Of a stretch of DNA of 64,000 nt, positions 45,526 to 56,653 are shown in pieces. The stretch is from NCBI GenBank assembly GCA_027625915.1, contig JANTQA010000033.1:4216001-4280000 (forward strand), written 5' to 3'. The stretch comes from Anaeramoeba flamelloides (taxonomy: Eukaryota > Metamonada > Anaeramoebidae). Position 1 is the stretch's first letter, and each line of letters begins with the position of its first letter. A program made the translations under genes and the position numbers. Under the pieces are notes generated by a model. It did no database searches. It was given only the letters and a program-made list of their open reading frames with translations, and was not told where the DNA came from.

Positions 45526-45732
45526 ATGTTTACTATAATACCTTATTGATATGATTCACTATTTCTTGAAATGGGTTATTGTTTTTAAAAGTTTGATTAC
45601 TCTTTTCTATTTTCAGATATGTTCCCAATTGAAGATATTTTCAAATTTTATACTTTTTTTTTTGTATTATTTGAGAGATATCTTATTTTCTGTGAAACTG
45701 GTGTACTAAAATATACTGTTTATTTCTAGAAA

Positions 45733-45793
45733 AAGATCTTTATTTAATAATACTCTACTGATTATGAGTATTATTGAATAAAGATCTTTTTTT
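45733..45793. repeat. Long perfect-type hairpin
   Basis: AAAAGATCTTTATTTAATAA plus TACTC pairs with GAGTATTATTGAATAAAGAT plus CTTTT around a 10-base loop (TACTGATTAT). The stem is about 25 bp with one mismatch. There is no T-run or gene immediately upstream to suggest a terminator. Confidence 0.7.
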
Positions 45794-45799
45794 TGTTTA

Positions 45800-46531
45800 T
45801 TTTTTGAGAAATGAATAGTTGAGTTTTTGAAAATTTTGGTGTCTTAATTATCAAATTTACCTCTTATTACAGGGGAATAGAAGAAATGTGAATTTTCTCT
45901 AGATATTAATTAACAAGTTATGTTTTTTTATTCAAAAACGTAGAATACTCAAGGTGCAGTTCTTGGTTAGAGTAATTTATTTTGTGAGTTCAAAGAGTGC
46001 GCTGAAGAAAATAACTTTTTAAAAATATTGAAATTTAGAAAAAATTAATTTTATTATTGAGAGTATCTTATTTTAAACCAGTTTTAAAGAATACAGAAAT
46101 TCGTCAAGCTTTATAGATCTAAAAAGAATGAAAAACTACAAAGAATTTTTTTTATTTTTTTGTATTTTTAATTTTTTTCCATAAGATCCATACTATTTCA
46201 ACAAATAACAACTCAGGCAATTTAACTGATTGTTTCGACAACAAGCAAAATATTGTTATTTCTAGGTGATATAAATATCACCCTCTCAAGAAAAATATAT
46301 TACTTATCATCTCAATTCCCTACCAATAACAACAGATATATTCACATGCATATTATACGAGTTTTTTAATTTTATTTTGTTTTTTCTTGATATTTTTTTA
46401 AAGGTATTAAAACAGAAATTAAAGTAGTATAAATATTAATTATTTAGAGAGAAAGTCTTTGGCCCAATATTAAATCAAAGAGTAATAATATTTTTTAAGA
46501 TTATTGTTTTATAATTTTTACTTTGTCACAT
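45800..46531. other. AT-rich spacer
   Basis: No gene or repeat recognised. Confidence 0.4.
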
Positions 46532-46535
46532 TTAA

Positions 46536-47302
46536 GGTTTACAATCCATGTAATTCGAAAAAAAAGGATTATCTTGTATTAAGGGTGGTTACAGGTTAAT
46601 TTTTTTCTTAGTAGATCGATATTCAAGGTTGTATGGGTTTTAATAGTGGTTCAATAAGGAAAAATTTCCCATTTATTGTTGTTTTTCTGAAATCCAAAAT
46701 TATGAGTCTCAGACTTAGAGATGTGTATAGATTTTAAATATTGATCATTGAGGAGAAGGGAGATTATTAATTTTTAAATATCCTTAAATAAAACCAAATC
46801 TAAATTATAATTTCATTGAAAACCCACAAATTACAATTTTTATTACTCCTCTTTTAACCTTATTCGTCTAACACTCATCAATTTAGGATTTTGAAAAAAA
46901 AAAAATTACTAATAATTACCTTTTTGAAGCACTATTAAAATTCATCAGAAGAACAAGATAGATCAACGAAGAAACAAAAAAACATGTAACCACCTAATAC
47001 AAGAGAATCCTTTTTTTTTTCAAATTTCCAGGATTGCCTGAATAAGAAAATTTTTTGATAAGATCTATATAAAATTTTTATAACAAAATTTCCTTTTATA
47101 TAACCTTTTTTTCCATATTTTTTTAAAATATTCTTATAATAGACTTATAACATGTTACAAATTTTATAACACATTTTATAACAAATTACTATGTTATAAA
47201 AGTTGTTATTTTTAAAATTTAATAACAGTTTATTCAATTATAACCCCTTAAAAACACGTTTATAACATGTTATAAAAAACTTTTTTTATTGGGATGTAAA
47301 CC
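46536..47302. mobile_element. TTAA-flanked inverted-repeat element (767 bp)
   Basis: TTAA (46532-46535) is followed by GGTTTACAATCCATG, and the right end reads CATCCC..TGTAAACC then TTAA (47303-47306), i.e. GGTTTACATCCC in reverse complement. TTAA duplication is the signature of piggyBac-type transposition. A second inverted pair lies inside (GGATTATCTTGTATTAAGGG near 46567 against its near-complement at about 46990-47012). The right part also holds a cluster of TTATAAC motifs. Confidence 0.65.
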
Positions 47303-47380
47303 TTAAAATCCTATAAATAAAAAAAACAATAAAATGTGATAATAACCAATTTCTCAATATTTTCAAAAGAGAACAATTTG

Positions 47381-47918
47381 AAAAGGGAAAATTATTAAAT
47401 TTTAAATTTGGTCAAATTTCAAAATTGGTCAAATTCGCATTTTTTTTTCAAAATAGTCAATTCTATTGAAATAGATTGACTGTAGGTATTTTAAACCACC
47501 TTTACGGACAGTTAAAGTATTCTCGGGTAGGTTTTGGTGGTTTGGATGGTATTTTAGAGAATTTTATACGTGATTTTGAAAAAAAAATAATGAAGAGATG
47601 AATTAGACTTTTACAACTGGTATTAAGCATAAAAACATTACCACTTAACTTTGGTATTAGTGTTGGGTTTCCAACAAATTTTTGTAAAATATTTAGTATT
47701 AATGATTTTGGATTTTCGACAATTTAAGTAATAAAATACTACCAATCGCAAAATAATCATTTTGATTTTTTCCTCCACACAATTACAAAAATCCATTAAA
47801 AACTTTCATACAAACTAATAATAATCAAGAAACTCTTGAATAAATATCAAAAATTTCAATTTGTCCAATTTTCGAATTTGACCAAATTGGAAATTTAATA
47901 ATATACCCTTTGAAAATC
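47381..47918. mobile_element. Inverted-repeat element with arms of about 60 bp
   Basis: The left arm AAGGGAAAATTATTAAATTT continues into AATTTGGTCAAATTTCAAAA. The right arm is the reverse complement of AAAGGGTATATTATTAAATT continuing into AATTTGGTCAAATTCGAAAA. No coding potential. No target duplication could be fixed. Confidence 0.7.
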
Positions 47919-48873
47919 TTAAATTTAAGAACACCCGTCAAAGTAAAACAAAGTTAAAAAACTTAGTTTTTTTTTTTTTTTTTTTTTTTCGCTTTTTTAT
48001 CATTGTTAAAATAAAATGAAAAAAGAATGTGTACGTTTGAAAACTAAAAATAATATGTAAACGAGGTGGTTTTTGAGAAAAACTTGGAAATAAAATTTAT
48101 TTAAATTCTGGTGATTAGATTGAGATAAACGTAAAGGAACTATTTTTTTTTTTTTTTTTTGTACTATTTTTGCTCTTATTGGTCACCATTAAACTTCAAT
48201 ATTAAAGATAATGATTTTTTCGGATTTGTTCAGTTTTCCTTCAGTAAAAAATATAATCCTAAAAAAAAAACGAGCCAATGAATAATAATTTCTTTTATTT
48301 AAGAACCAAAATTTCGAAATTAAAGACTATTAACTAGTCACTTATTAGAATATTGACTAAAGTTTATTAATTTAATTATACTCACCCAAAACTAAATATA
48401 AAAAATCAAAAAGAACGTAAAAAAATTTGATTTTCCAAATTCAATGCAAACCTCTTTAAAGCTCTATTGTTTTTCGAAATAAGTAGATCTACTTTATGTT
48501 TCAAACAATTTAAGCAGTATTCTATAAATACCCCACTTTCGTTATCTTTCTGTTGGTTTATTTATTGGGTTCATAAAATATTTTTTTAGTTATAAAAATG
48601 ATTTGATTTAAAAATTATACAATTACAGAACAATTTTGCGAATATTAAAAATTAATATTGAAGTTCAACTTATTTTAATGTAATGATTTTTTCAAGCAAG
48701 ACTTTTGAAAATTTGCTTGTTCTGAATAAACAAAAGTTTTTAAACATTTTAAGTTTCACAAAAGATTGCTTTAAGAATATTTCAATTCTCATAAAAAATT
48801 TTTTTATTAAAATACTTTTCCCCTGAAATTAATTATTTTTTTCTCAAACTTTTTAAAAAACAGTATTTAACAA
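47919..48873. other. AT-rich region upstream of the G-alpha gene
   Basis: Presumed promoter and 5' UTR of the G-alpha gene. It has long T runs (47972-47990 and about 48145-48160) and no named motif. Confidence 0.4.
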
Positions 48874-51800
48874 ATGGGTGCTGCGAACACTAAAAAAAGG
48901 AAATATCGAAAAGAAAAGAAAAAAGCAAGGAAATTAGATCAACAATTACAAATTTCAAAAGATCAAAAAGCAAAAGAGGCAAATATCTTATTATTAGGTA
49001 ACATCTTTCAATCACAAATACCAATTTAATTCCCTTCTTATTTGTATCAATTGTTTCCTACTTGAATACTTTGCTAAAAAAATTTTTAAAAGGTACTGGT
49101 GACTCGGGTAAATCGACGATGGTCAAACAACTCCAAATCTTATATAACAATGGCTTTAGTCAAAAAGAAATTCAGGACTACAAGCGAGTCATACAAGACA
49201 CAATCCGTTTCTCGATGCAAAACCTTCTTCGGTCTTGTGAAGAGCTAAATTATACTCTTAAAAGCGAGACAGAAAGTTTAGAGGGTATCTTTAATAAAGG
49301 GTTCAACGATCACGAGGTATGTTTTACAAAAAAATTTGGAAAAACAATGGCAACTTTATGGACCGATCCTGCTCTAAAGAAGACATGGTTAAAAAGAGAA
49401 AAATTCCAAATTGCTGAAAACTCTGATTAGTAAGAACTTGGTCCTGTTTTTTTTTTTTTTTTGTTGGTATTCCCCCTTTACCGTTTTTTTTTATGTTTGG
49501 AAATAAAATTTATTATTTTGCAAATATTTTTTTAAAGTGAATTACGACAATTCGAAAATTCAGAAAAAATTACAAACAACTCAATACCATTGAAAATTTG
49601 ATATTTTTTACAAATCGAAAAAAAATTTGGTCAAATACTCTCAACTTTTTTATTTTTTTTTGAAAAGCATAAACAGGATTTTTGCAAAACCCCTCAAGTA
49701 AAACATCAAATCACTTTCAATGAATTTACTCCAGACTCAAAGAGTAGTTTACCACTCAAAAGTTTTCTTGTGAAATTTCGATTCTTTTACTTGACAAAAA
49801 ATCCAAACACGATTAAAAATAAATTTAGTCGATTAATGAAAAGAAATTTCCAATTACAAAAAAATATTTTGCAAGATCTAATTTCAAAAAAAATTCAACT
49901 GATTTCCAAGACAAAATATTCAAATAATCAAAAAAGAGTTTAAGGGAGTAAGTACATTTTACCAATTTTGAGTGTCAAGGTTTATCTAACTGAATGTTTC
50001 TAATCATTTATTTTACCAAACACACAAATGTTTTAATAAATAATGAAGTGAAATATATCCAAATATAAGAGATTTACAAACCAATTAAAAAAATGGAAAT
50101 CAAAAAATTGAAAAAATGATCAAGAAAAAAAAAATAAAAATCATTTATTTAAACTATATGTAACATTTGACACAATTACTTATTCTTAATTTGGGTTTTA
50201 TTTTGAATTCTTTATCGAAATAAATTTTGTTTGTAAAATTTTTAAGAAAACAAATTACTTTTTTTTTCGAAAGAATTTCCAAAATGAATTTAAAAATGTT
50301 ATTTTCATTTAATTCATCTAATTCTAGATTGAGTGAAAAAAAATAGGATATTTTTTTGAATTATTCAGCAGAAATCAAGTGTTTCTAGAATGTATTATTT
50401 TGACTTAATAATTATTTATTTTCCATTCAAATCCGAGAACAAAAAATAATTCTGAATTCTGATTGAAATTTTTACTTGAATTTTTCTTTTATTTTGAGTT
50501 GAATCTTTTGTAACTGTTTTTTTGATTCCGAGTATTCAAGCCCCTTTACTTTCCTTTTTGAAATAGTGTTCTTTTGTTTTGGCTTTGTTTGATAAAAATA
50601 TTGGAAAAAAAAATTTTAAAAGCAAATTTGTAAAAAATGTATTTTTTAAATAAGAATAAATAGTAATGAGACGAGAAATTCAAGGTTATAAATTGTTTGG
50701 ATTCATATAATTAAGTCGATAAAGAAAACAAATCTCCGAAAATAGTCTTTTATAACTTTTTTTTTCTTCATTTTTGAATTCAACAAATGTATTTGGAAAA
50801 GGAGATCTTTGGTATTTGGTCTTCTAAAAGAAAATTATTTGTTTAAAATGTACACATTTTTTGGTCTATTTTTTAGGTTTATTCTATGATTAATTCCAAT
50901 CTTTCATGGAAAAATACATTTCCAGATTCAAAACGGATAATTTAATAAAACAAAAAATTTAATCTATCTAAAAATGTTCCAAAAATTAAAAAATTAAATA
51001 TTCAACTCTGTTTTACTTTAGGTTCGCTTTCTTTTGACAAATAGAGCAGTGAATGATGTTTTGGTTTTCAAAATTTCAATATCTGTCTGACACTCAAAAA
51101 ATATTTTTTTAGGTAAGGTTCTCACAATTAAAAAATTTTCGAAATCGAAAAATGTTCCTACCCCCTTAAAAGAATTCCCAATTTCAAAAAATTCAATTTT
51201 TAAAATATAAATCATTTCTTATTTTATATTTCAAAATGGTTAAATTTCTCCAATCAAATTGTTTTCTTTCAGCACATAATCAATTTAATCTAATTTGTGG
51301 TTATATTATAACCCGCAATATTTAATAAAATAAGGATTTTGTAATATTCTTTAGATCAAAAATAACTCATTCGAGAAGAGAAAAAAATAAAAAATCTTTG
51401 AGATCTCAAAAAGAGTCAAAAAGTGACCGTTCAAAACTAACATAGTTTTTTTCAAAATTATTTACACCACTCTAATTGGAAATTGAGTGTCGTTCTTTGG
51501 CGATTTTTTCATAAAATGGTTAAGTTTTTCATAATTGATTTTTTGAGATCGATCTTTCTTCAAATGTTTATAAGTTTTTGATTCGTATTAGTCACTCAGA
51601 AAAATTACAAAATTTTTTTTTTTCCATTTTAAATAATTTTTTTCCACCGAAATTACTCTACCCATAATTATTTTTGATCAATTGAAAATATTAGGAAAAA
51701 TCACAAAATATATTTTATTTTGAGAAAAATATTCAAATTATTGAATGTCCATTAACCAATATAATATGGGGTATCGTTTAAATATTCTAAATCTTTCAAT

Positions 51801-54112
51801 TTAAACCCATTGGTAAATGAAAAAATCAAAAAAATCATAATTGTTCAGAATTAATATAGAAGACGACTGAAAATTAAAATCTGACTTTAATATCAAAACT
51901 TTTTAGAATTGGGCGTTTTTTTATCAATTTAAAATATATGAATTAATGCTCATTTGAGAAAGGTGTTTGTTTATTTTGAATTTACATTAATTTAAGAAAA
52001 AATGATATCAAATTAAATAAAAATAAAAATAAAATAATTTTAATTGATTGTGGAAAGTAAATAAAAATTTTATTTGTTAATTCTTAAATGATAAAAAATG
52101 TAAACAATTTTTTTTTTTTGATAAATGCTCTTGAAATACTTTAAATAGGTTTTTTAAAATTCAAAATTGAGACGAGAAACAAAAAGTTTACCAACCTTCA
52201 TCCAGGCTAATTTTGGTTGAAAAAAAAAAAAAAAAGAAAAATTAAAAAATATATATAATGAACTATTATTTTAAAAGCAATCATTTGAAAACCATTTTCA
52301 AATAATATGAGAACCTCATTATGTTATTTAAAAATCTTTTGAAATTTTTTTATTTACACTTAAAATTTATAAATTTAATAACCAAGAAAAAACAAACAAA
52401 CAATTAAAGGTATTAAAAATAATTAAAGTAACATTACTATTGATAATTTAATTTAATTTTTTATTGAACGAAATTACCACAAAAATATTTCAATATAATA
52501 AACTCCAAGAATTTTAAAATAATTAAAATAGTTCGAAAAACAACACTCCTGGAATTACATTCGGTTTGGAAATAATTTTGGTTTTAACAAAATATCAAAA
52601 TCATTTTTTCATTTTTGTTTGTTATTTTCATTTTCATTTTTTTTTTTTCAATTACGTATAAAAGTTTAGATTATATCCACAATTTTTTTTCAAATATTGA
52701 TATTATGTTAAAGTTGAGTTAATCAAAATAGAAGAACTCAAATAAATTTAGGTGATCATGTCAACCTTTTGATCGATCAATATTCCTAATAGTATTTTTA
52801 GAAATTTATTAATGTATATTTTGTTTTGCTCTCTCCAAAATTTTTAACATACCGATAATTTATTGGTATTGATAATATTTCATTTTTTGTTTGGTGAGGG
52901 GATTGTAATTTATAAAAAAGTGTTAACATTTCAATTAAAAAATGATTCTAATTTGGTATTTCTTCTAGAATTTTATTAAATTAGATTTTTTTTTCAAAAA
53001 TTGAATTTTTATGTGTTAAAAAATTTGAATTAAAATATACTTTAGACGAACAAAATGACATATTATTAATACAATTTGAAAAAAAAAAAAATTAATTGGT
53101 TTCCATCTTTTTTTAATCACCATATTCCTCTTCCTCTTTTTCTTGTTATTGATGTTCTCCATAAATATCCTTTCATGAATAGTACTTATTTTATCTTTCA
53201 TTTCCATTAAATTAATAATATAATACTCAAATTTAAAATTTGAATTTTTTTTTAAAATTTCTTAACAAAATTAATAGTTTTTGGGATAATATCAATCGGA
53301 TATACAGTGAAAAATTCCAACCAAGTAATAAAGATATACTCTATTGCAGAATACCAACGGTTGGAGTTAAAGAAATATTATTTAATATAGGAGACAAACA
53401 ATGGAGGTAACTTTTATTGAAAAAAAAAAATCAAAATATTTATTTTGTAAAATAAACTTTTATTAGTAACTTCATCATTTTGATTTAAAAATTTATATTA
53501 ATTAAACAATTTAGAATCGTGGATGTTGGTGGGCAAAGGAACGAAAGAAGAAAATGGATACATCAATTTGAGAATGTTGATTTATTATTATTTATTGTTG
53601 GGGTAAGTGAATATGCCAAAAATTTGTATGAAGATAAGAACATGAATAGAATGCATGAAAGTATTAAAGTATGGAAAGATACCCTGAAGACAAACCATTT
53701 TAAAAAGATACCAACCACAATTATATTCAATAAAATTGATATTTTTAAAGAAACTTTATCAAGAGTATCTTTAAAACATTGCTTCCCAGAATATACTGGC
53801 AATGATAATTTTGAAGAAGCTTCACGATACATTATGGATAATTATTTAACAAAAAGAATTTTAAAAAAAAGAGATATCAAATATCATTTTACCTGTGGAA
53901 CAAATACCGAACAGGTAAGTTTTTTTTTTTTTGTATTTAATATTCAATCAAAACATTATTTTAATATTAATTATAATTTTTTTACCTATTTTTTATTATT
54001 TTGCTTTTTATTTCTAATTTACTTATATTCTATGTCTATAAAGGTCCAGGGCGTAGTGGAAAAACTAATTAATACAATTATTTATAATTCATTGGAAGGG
54101 TTTTTGCTTTAA
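48874..54112 (+). CDS. Heterotrimeric G-protein alpha subunit
   Basis: Five exons: 48874-48997, 49093-49429, 53278-53406, 53515-53914 and 54044-54112; 1059 coding nt, 352 residues, the normal G-alpha length. Introns are 95, 3848, 108 and 129 nt, all GT..AG. Each join restores family sequence: LLG/TGDSGKSTMVKQ, AENSDY/FWDNI, DKQWR/IVDVGGQ and TCGTNTEQ/VQGVV. All GTPase motifs are present: P-loop GTGDSGKST (Asp where most have Glu), helical domain with LWTDPALKKTW, switch I CRIPTVGV with the Arg and Thr, switch II DVGGQRNERRKW with catalytic Gln, FNKID and TCGT. It should bind GTP at the plasma membrane, be activated by a 7TM receptor and pair with beta-gamma. MGAANTKK fits an N-myristoylation signal, but there is no Cys3 for palmitoylation. 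The C-terminus (LEGFLL) lacks the Cys at -4 that is the pertussis-toxin site. The N-terminal helix is strongly basic (KKRKYRKEKKKARK). Confidence 0.96.
49939..51170. mobile_element. TTAA-type inverted-repeat element inside the G-alpha intron (1232 bp)
   Basis: Left end TTTAAGGGAGTAAGTACATT and right end, reverse-complemented, TTTAAGGGGGTAGGAACATT. A second shared motif, TTTTGAGTGTCA, follows inside each end at different distances. The termini resemble family D (TTTAAGGGGGT) but the interior differs. No transposase frame is seen. Confidence 0.65.
52540..53050. repeat. Dispersed repeat family R3, copy 2 (in G-alpha intron 2)
   Basis: Closest to copy 3 at 61195-61710, sharing 'aatagaagaactcaaataaa', 'ccttttgatcgatcaat', 'ttgttttgctctctccaaaat', 'taaaaaagtgttaacatttc' and 'aatgattctaatttggtatt'. 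No coding potential. Confidence 0.8.
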
Positions 54113-54537
54113 TTGATGGGTAATTTATATGAACGTGCATTATAATTAATCATATATATTATTTCACCTAAACTTTTAATTAGAATTTGAAAATATTATT
54201 ATTTATCCCCCTTTTTTTTTTTTTGAAATAATAATTTATGAGAATTTTGTAATTGCAACATGTATAATTTTCCAGACTAAATCTAATTATTAAATTAACA
54301 AATCTTAAGCAAATAAATAAATAAATAAATAAATTAATACTATTTTATTCAAAAGTAGGAATATTTAAAAATTTTGAACATTTTAATTGTGAGATCTTAA
54401 GAATTTTTTTTTTTTTTTTGGGTGTTAAAAGGATATTGGAGTTTTGATTCAAATTACCATTCATTAATTATTTTATCAATCAAAATAATAACATTAAATT
54501 AGAGTGGAATCATTAATTTTTCATTTTTGTGAAGATG
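54113..54537. other. 3' flank of G-alpha
   Basis: AT-rich, with an AAAT tetranucleotide microsatellite at about 54312-54335. Confidence 0.4.
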
Positions 54538-54539
54538 TA

Positions 54540-54988
54540 CAGTCTTTCCAAGGCTACCATAAAATTATAAATAAAATACAATTGAGTTTTCTATTCTTAT
54601 TTTCCATTTTCAAACAATTCGAAAATAAGAGTTATTATTCAATAAAAAAATTTTTCAATAAAAGAGCTATTATTCAAAATTTTGAAACTTCAAAAAAAAA
54701 ATTCAAGATTTATGAAGTACTTGAAATATTGTTCAAAAATGTTAAATTTTTAAAGATTGGTAAATATTGATATTTTTTTTGGGCTTTTTTGGACTAATAA
54801 TTTACTAGTTTCATGGGATCTTGAATTTTTTTTTTTTTGATGTTCCAAAAATTTGAATAATAGCTCATTTATTAAAATTTTTTTATTGAATAATAACTCT
54901 TATTTTCGAATTGTTTGAAAATGGAAAATAAGAATAGAAAACCCAATTTTGTTTTATTTAAAATTTTATGGTAGCTTTGGAACGGCTG
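54540..54988. mobile_element. TA-flanked foldback element (family M2), copy 2, with long arms
   Basis: Left end CAGTCTTTCCAAGGCTACCA and right end, reverse-complemented, CAGCCGTTCCAAAGCTACCA, with TA on each side (54538-54539, 54989-54990). The arms extend about 180 bp each, with a spacer near 54740-54810. An 88-codon open frame across the left arm is a by-product. The Tc1/mariner-type end is shared with 21052-21449. Confidence 0.85.
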
Positions 54989-55039
54989 TAATATTCTCCT
55001 TATTATTATTATTATTATTATTATTTTATTAAATTTTGG

Positions 55040-55268
55040 TTTTATTTATTATTATTGAAGAAGTGTACATTACACTCGAGATACCAGTTTACTTAACTTT
55101 CCTTTAAGGAAGTATAAAAGTAAAATCACAGGTTTCACAATTCTTCAAGAAAAAATCACATATCCAATGGTTTTCTCCTAAAAACGACAAGAAAAAATGA
55201 AAAGAAAAAAAGGAAAAAAGAGAAAAAAAATAAATTTGTAAAGGGTCTATAAGATTTAATTAGCGAAT
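55040..55268 (-). mobile_element. SINE-like or truncated LINE fragment, copy 2
   Basis: On the minus strand the 3' end is GTAATGTACACTTCTTCAAT followed by an A/T tail, as in the LINE at 6059-7290. Decayed codons FFLKNCETCDFTFILP parallel the LINE C-terminus. The upstream half is pyrimidine-rich and begins at the same point as the 23711-23970 copy. Confidence 0.6.
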
Positions 55269-55340
55269 AACCCTAATTTGGTATTTTTTCCAGAATTTAT
55301 TAAATAAGATTTTTTTTTTAAAAAATTGAATTTTTTTTTT
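55269..55340. repeat. Terminal fragment of repeat R3
   Basis: 'ctaatttggtattttttccagaatttattaaa' matches the last part of R3 copies 2 and 3 and ends in a T-run. Only this end is present. Confidence 0.6.
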
Positions 55341-55904
55341 TTTTATTGTTGAGCGGAGGTGATTCAACAAAATTACCTCCTATTTGCCTGAAACTCTAAA
55401 ATTGTATTTAGGGTTTTTTTTATCCTAACTGTAGTGTAAGCAGGATTACAGCTCAAAGGATATCTTTTCTTTAAAAAATGAAAAGAATAAATTATTTCGG
55501 AAAACAGACAAGAAAAAGAGAAAGAAAAGCAAGAAATGAAAGAGAGTCAAAAAATAATAGAAAAAAGAAAAAACTTCAGTGAAAAGTTTTTTTTGTGCCC
55601 CAAGTGTTGAATGGACTGGTGGTTGTTTCCTTTTATGTCGTTTTTTTTTGGATCGCCACCCTAAGTTGTTTTAATAAAGAGTTCTAAATATTTGAACAAC
55701 TATAGATCAAATGAAAAAGGCTGTTTATTAGATTTTGATTTAGAACTTTATAGATGGGTTGAATCTAAAAAGCTCTGAGTTTTTAAGAATAAGATTTGGT
55801 TTTCGAAATTTTCTTTTCAGTTGCTTTGCTTTTTTTTTTATTTTTTTTTTTTGTGTTATTTTTTTTTTTTTATTATTTTATTTTTTTTTTTTTTGTAAGT
55901 TTCC

Positions 55905-56110
55905 CAAATCTTGTTTTCGCAAAATCCCAGTACAAGATACCGACTCGACAGCAAAAACCCAGTCAAAGTAACGACTCGACAGATAGTACGGAAAGTTCAA
56001 TTCGGTTCACTTTGGTTGGTTTCAGATCGCATTCGTTGGATTCAGTTCAGTTGCATAAGTCCTCGTCGAAGATCTGATCATGAACAAGTTTGGTTGGGTT
56101 AGTCATCATC
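55905..56110. other. Anomalously GC-rich non-coding patch
   Basis: About 200 bp with markedly higher GC than its surroundings, containing a repeated GACTCGACAG (55942 and 55974) and 'ttggattcagttcag'. Open frames of 60-90 codons cross it but match nothing I recognise. It could be a fragment of a mobile element or of a lost gene. Confidence 0.4.
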
Positions 56111-56329
56111 AGGTCAACCAATTCTTATAATGATTTTTTATACTTTTTACCTTTCCCAAACACCTAAAAAAACAAAAAGAGAAGGAACATAGAGCCCAAG
56201 TAACTTAAGAAGGGAAATTTGGAAAAGGTAAAAAGTAGAAAAAAATCAAAAAATTGAATTTTTTAAAACTAATTTCCTCCTTTAAAATAAAAATCACGAA
56301 AAAAAAAAAAAAAAAAAAAAAACATACTA

Positions 56330-56653
56330 CTCTTTACTTAAGAACACCAAAAATAACTGTCATAATATTTTTGGTTAATATAATTTAATTTGATAATTGA
56401 TCCTGTTTTTCTTTTTTTGATCATTATTTAATTGATGTAATTTATTTTTCATTTTAGATATGATTTTACTTTTAACAATGTAGTTTTATTTTTATTTTTT
56501 TAATTTTCAAGTTGATCATACTGTTTTGTCTGGCTTCGGTATATTATTTTTAGCAAGAGACCGATTTATCTTTTTTATGGGTAACTCATATTCCACAAAA
56601 AAAAAAAAAGAAGAATCAGCAAAATATAAAAATGGGAAAAAAAAAATAAAGAT
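56330..56653. repeat. Dispersed repeat family F, copy 2 (target of the hAT insertion)
   Basis: Collinear with 23990-24300 up to the hAT left end, including the 'tttgataattgatc' and 'ttagcaag' blocks. Sequence beyond the hAT at 59108 ('aaaacttcaatgtttaaaatatatc') probably continues it. Confidence 0.65.

Larger units (their letters stand above)
49430..53277 (+). other. 3.85-kb intron 2 of the G-alpha gene
   Basis: Starts GTAAGA and ends AATAG; the codon TA/T is split between exons. It holds an inverted-repeat element (49939-51170) and R3 copy 2 (52540-53050), which together account for nearly half of its length. No exon is missing, since AENSDYFWDNINRI is continuous in G-alpha proteins. Confidence 0.85.

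Noticed and set aside
54504-54770. 88-codon plus-strand open frame
   Set aside because: It lies on the left arm of a foldback element and its sequence is explained by the inverted repeat.
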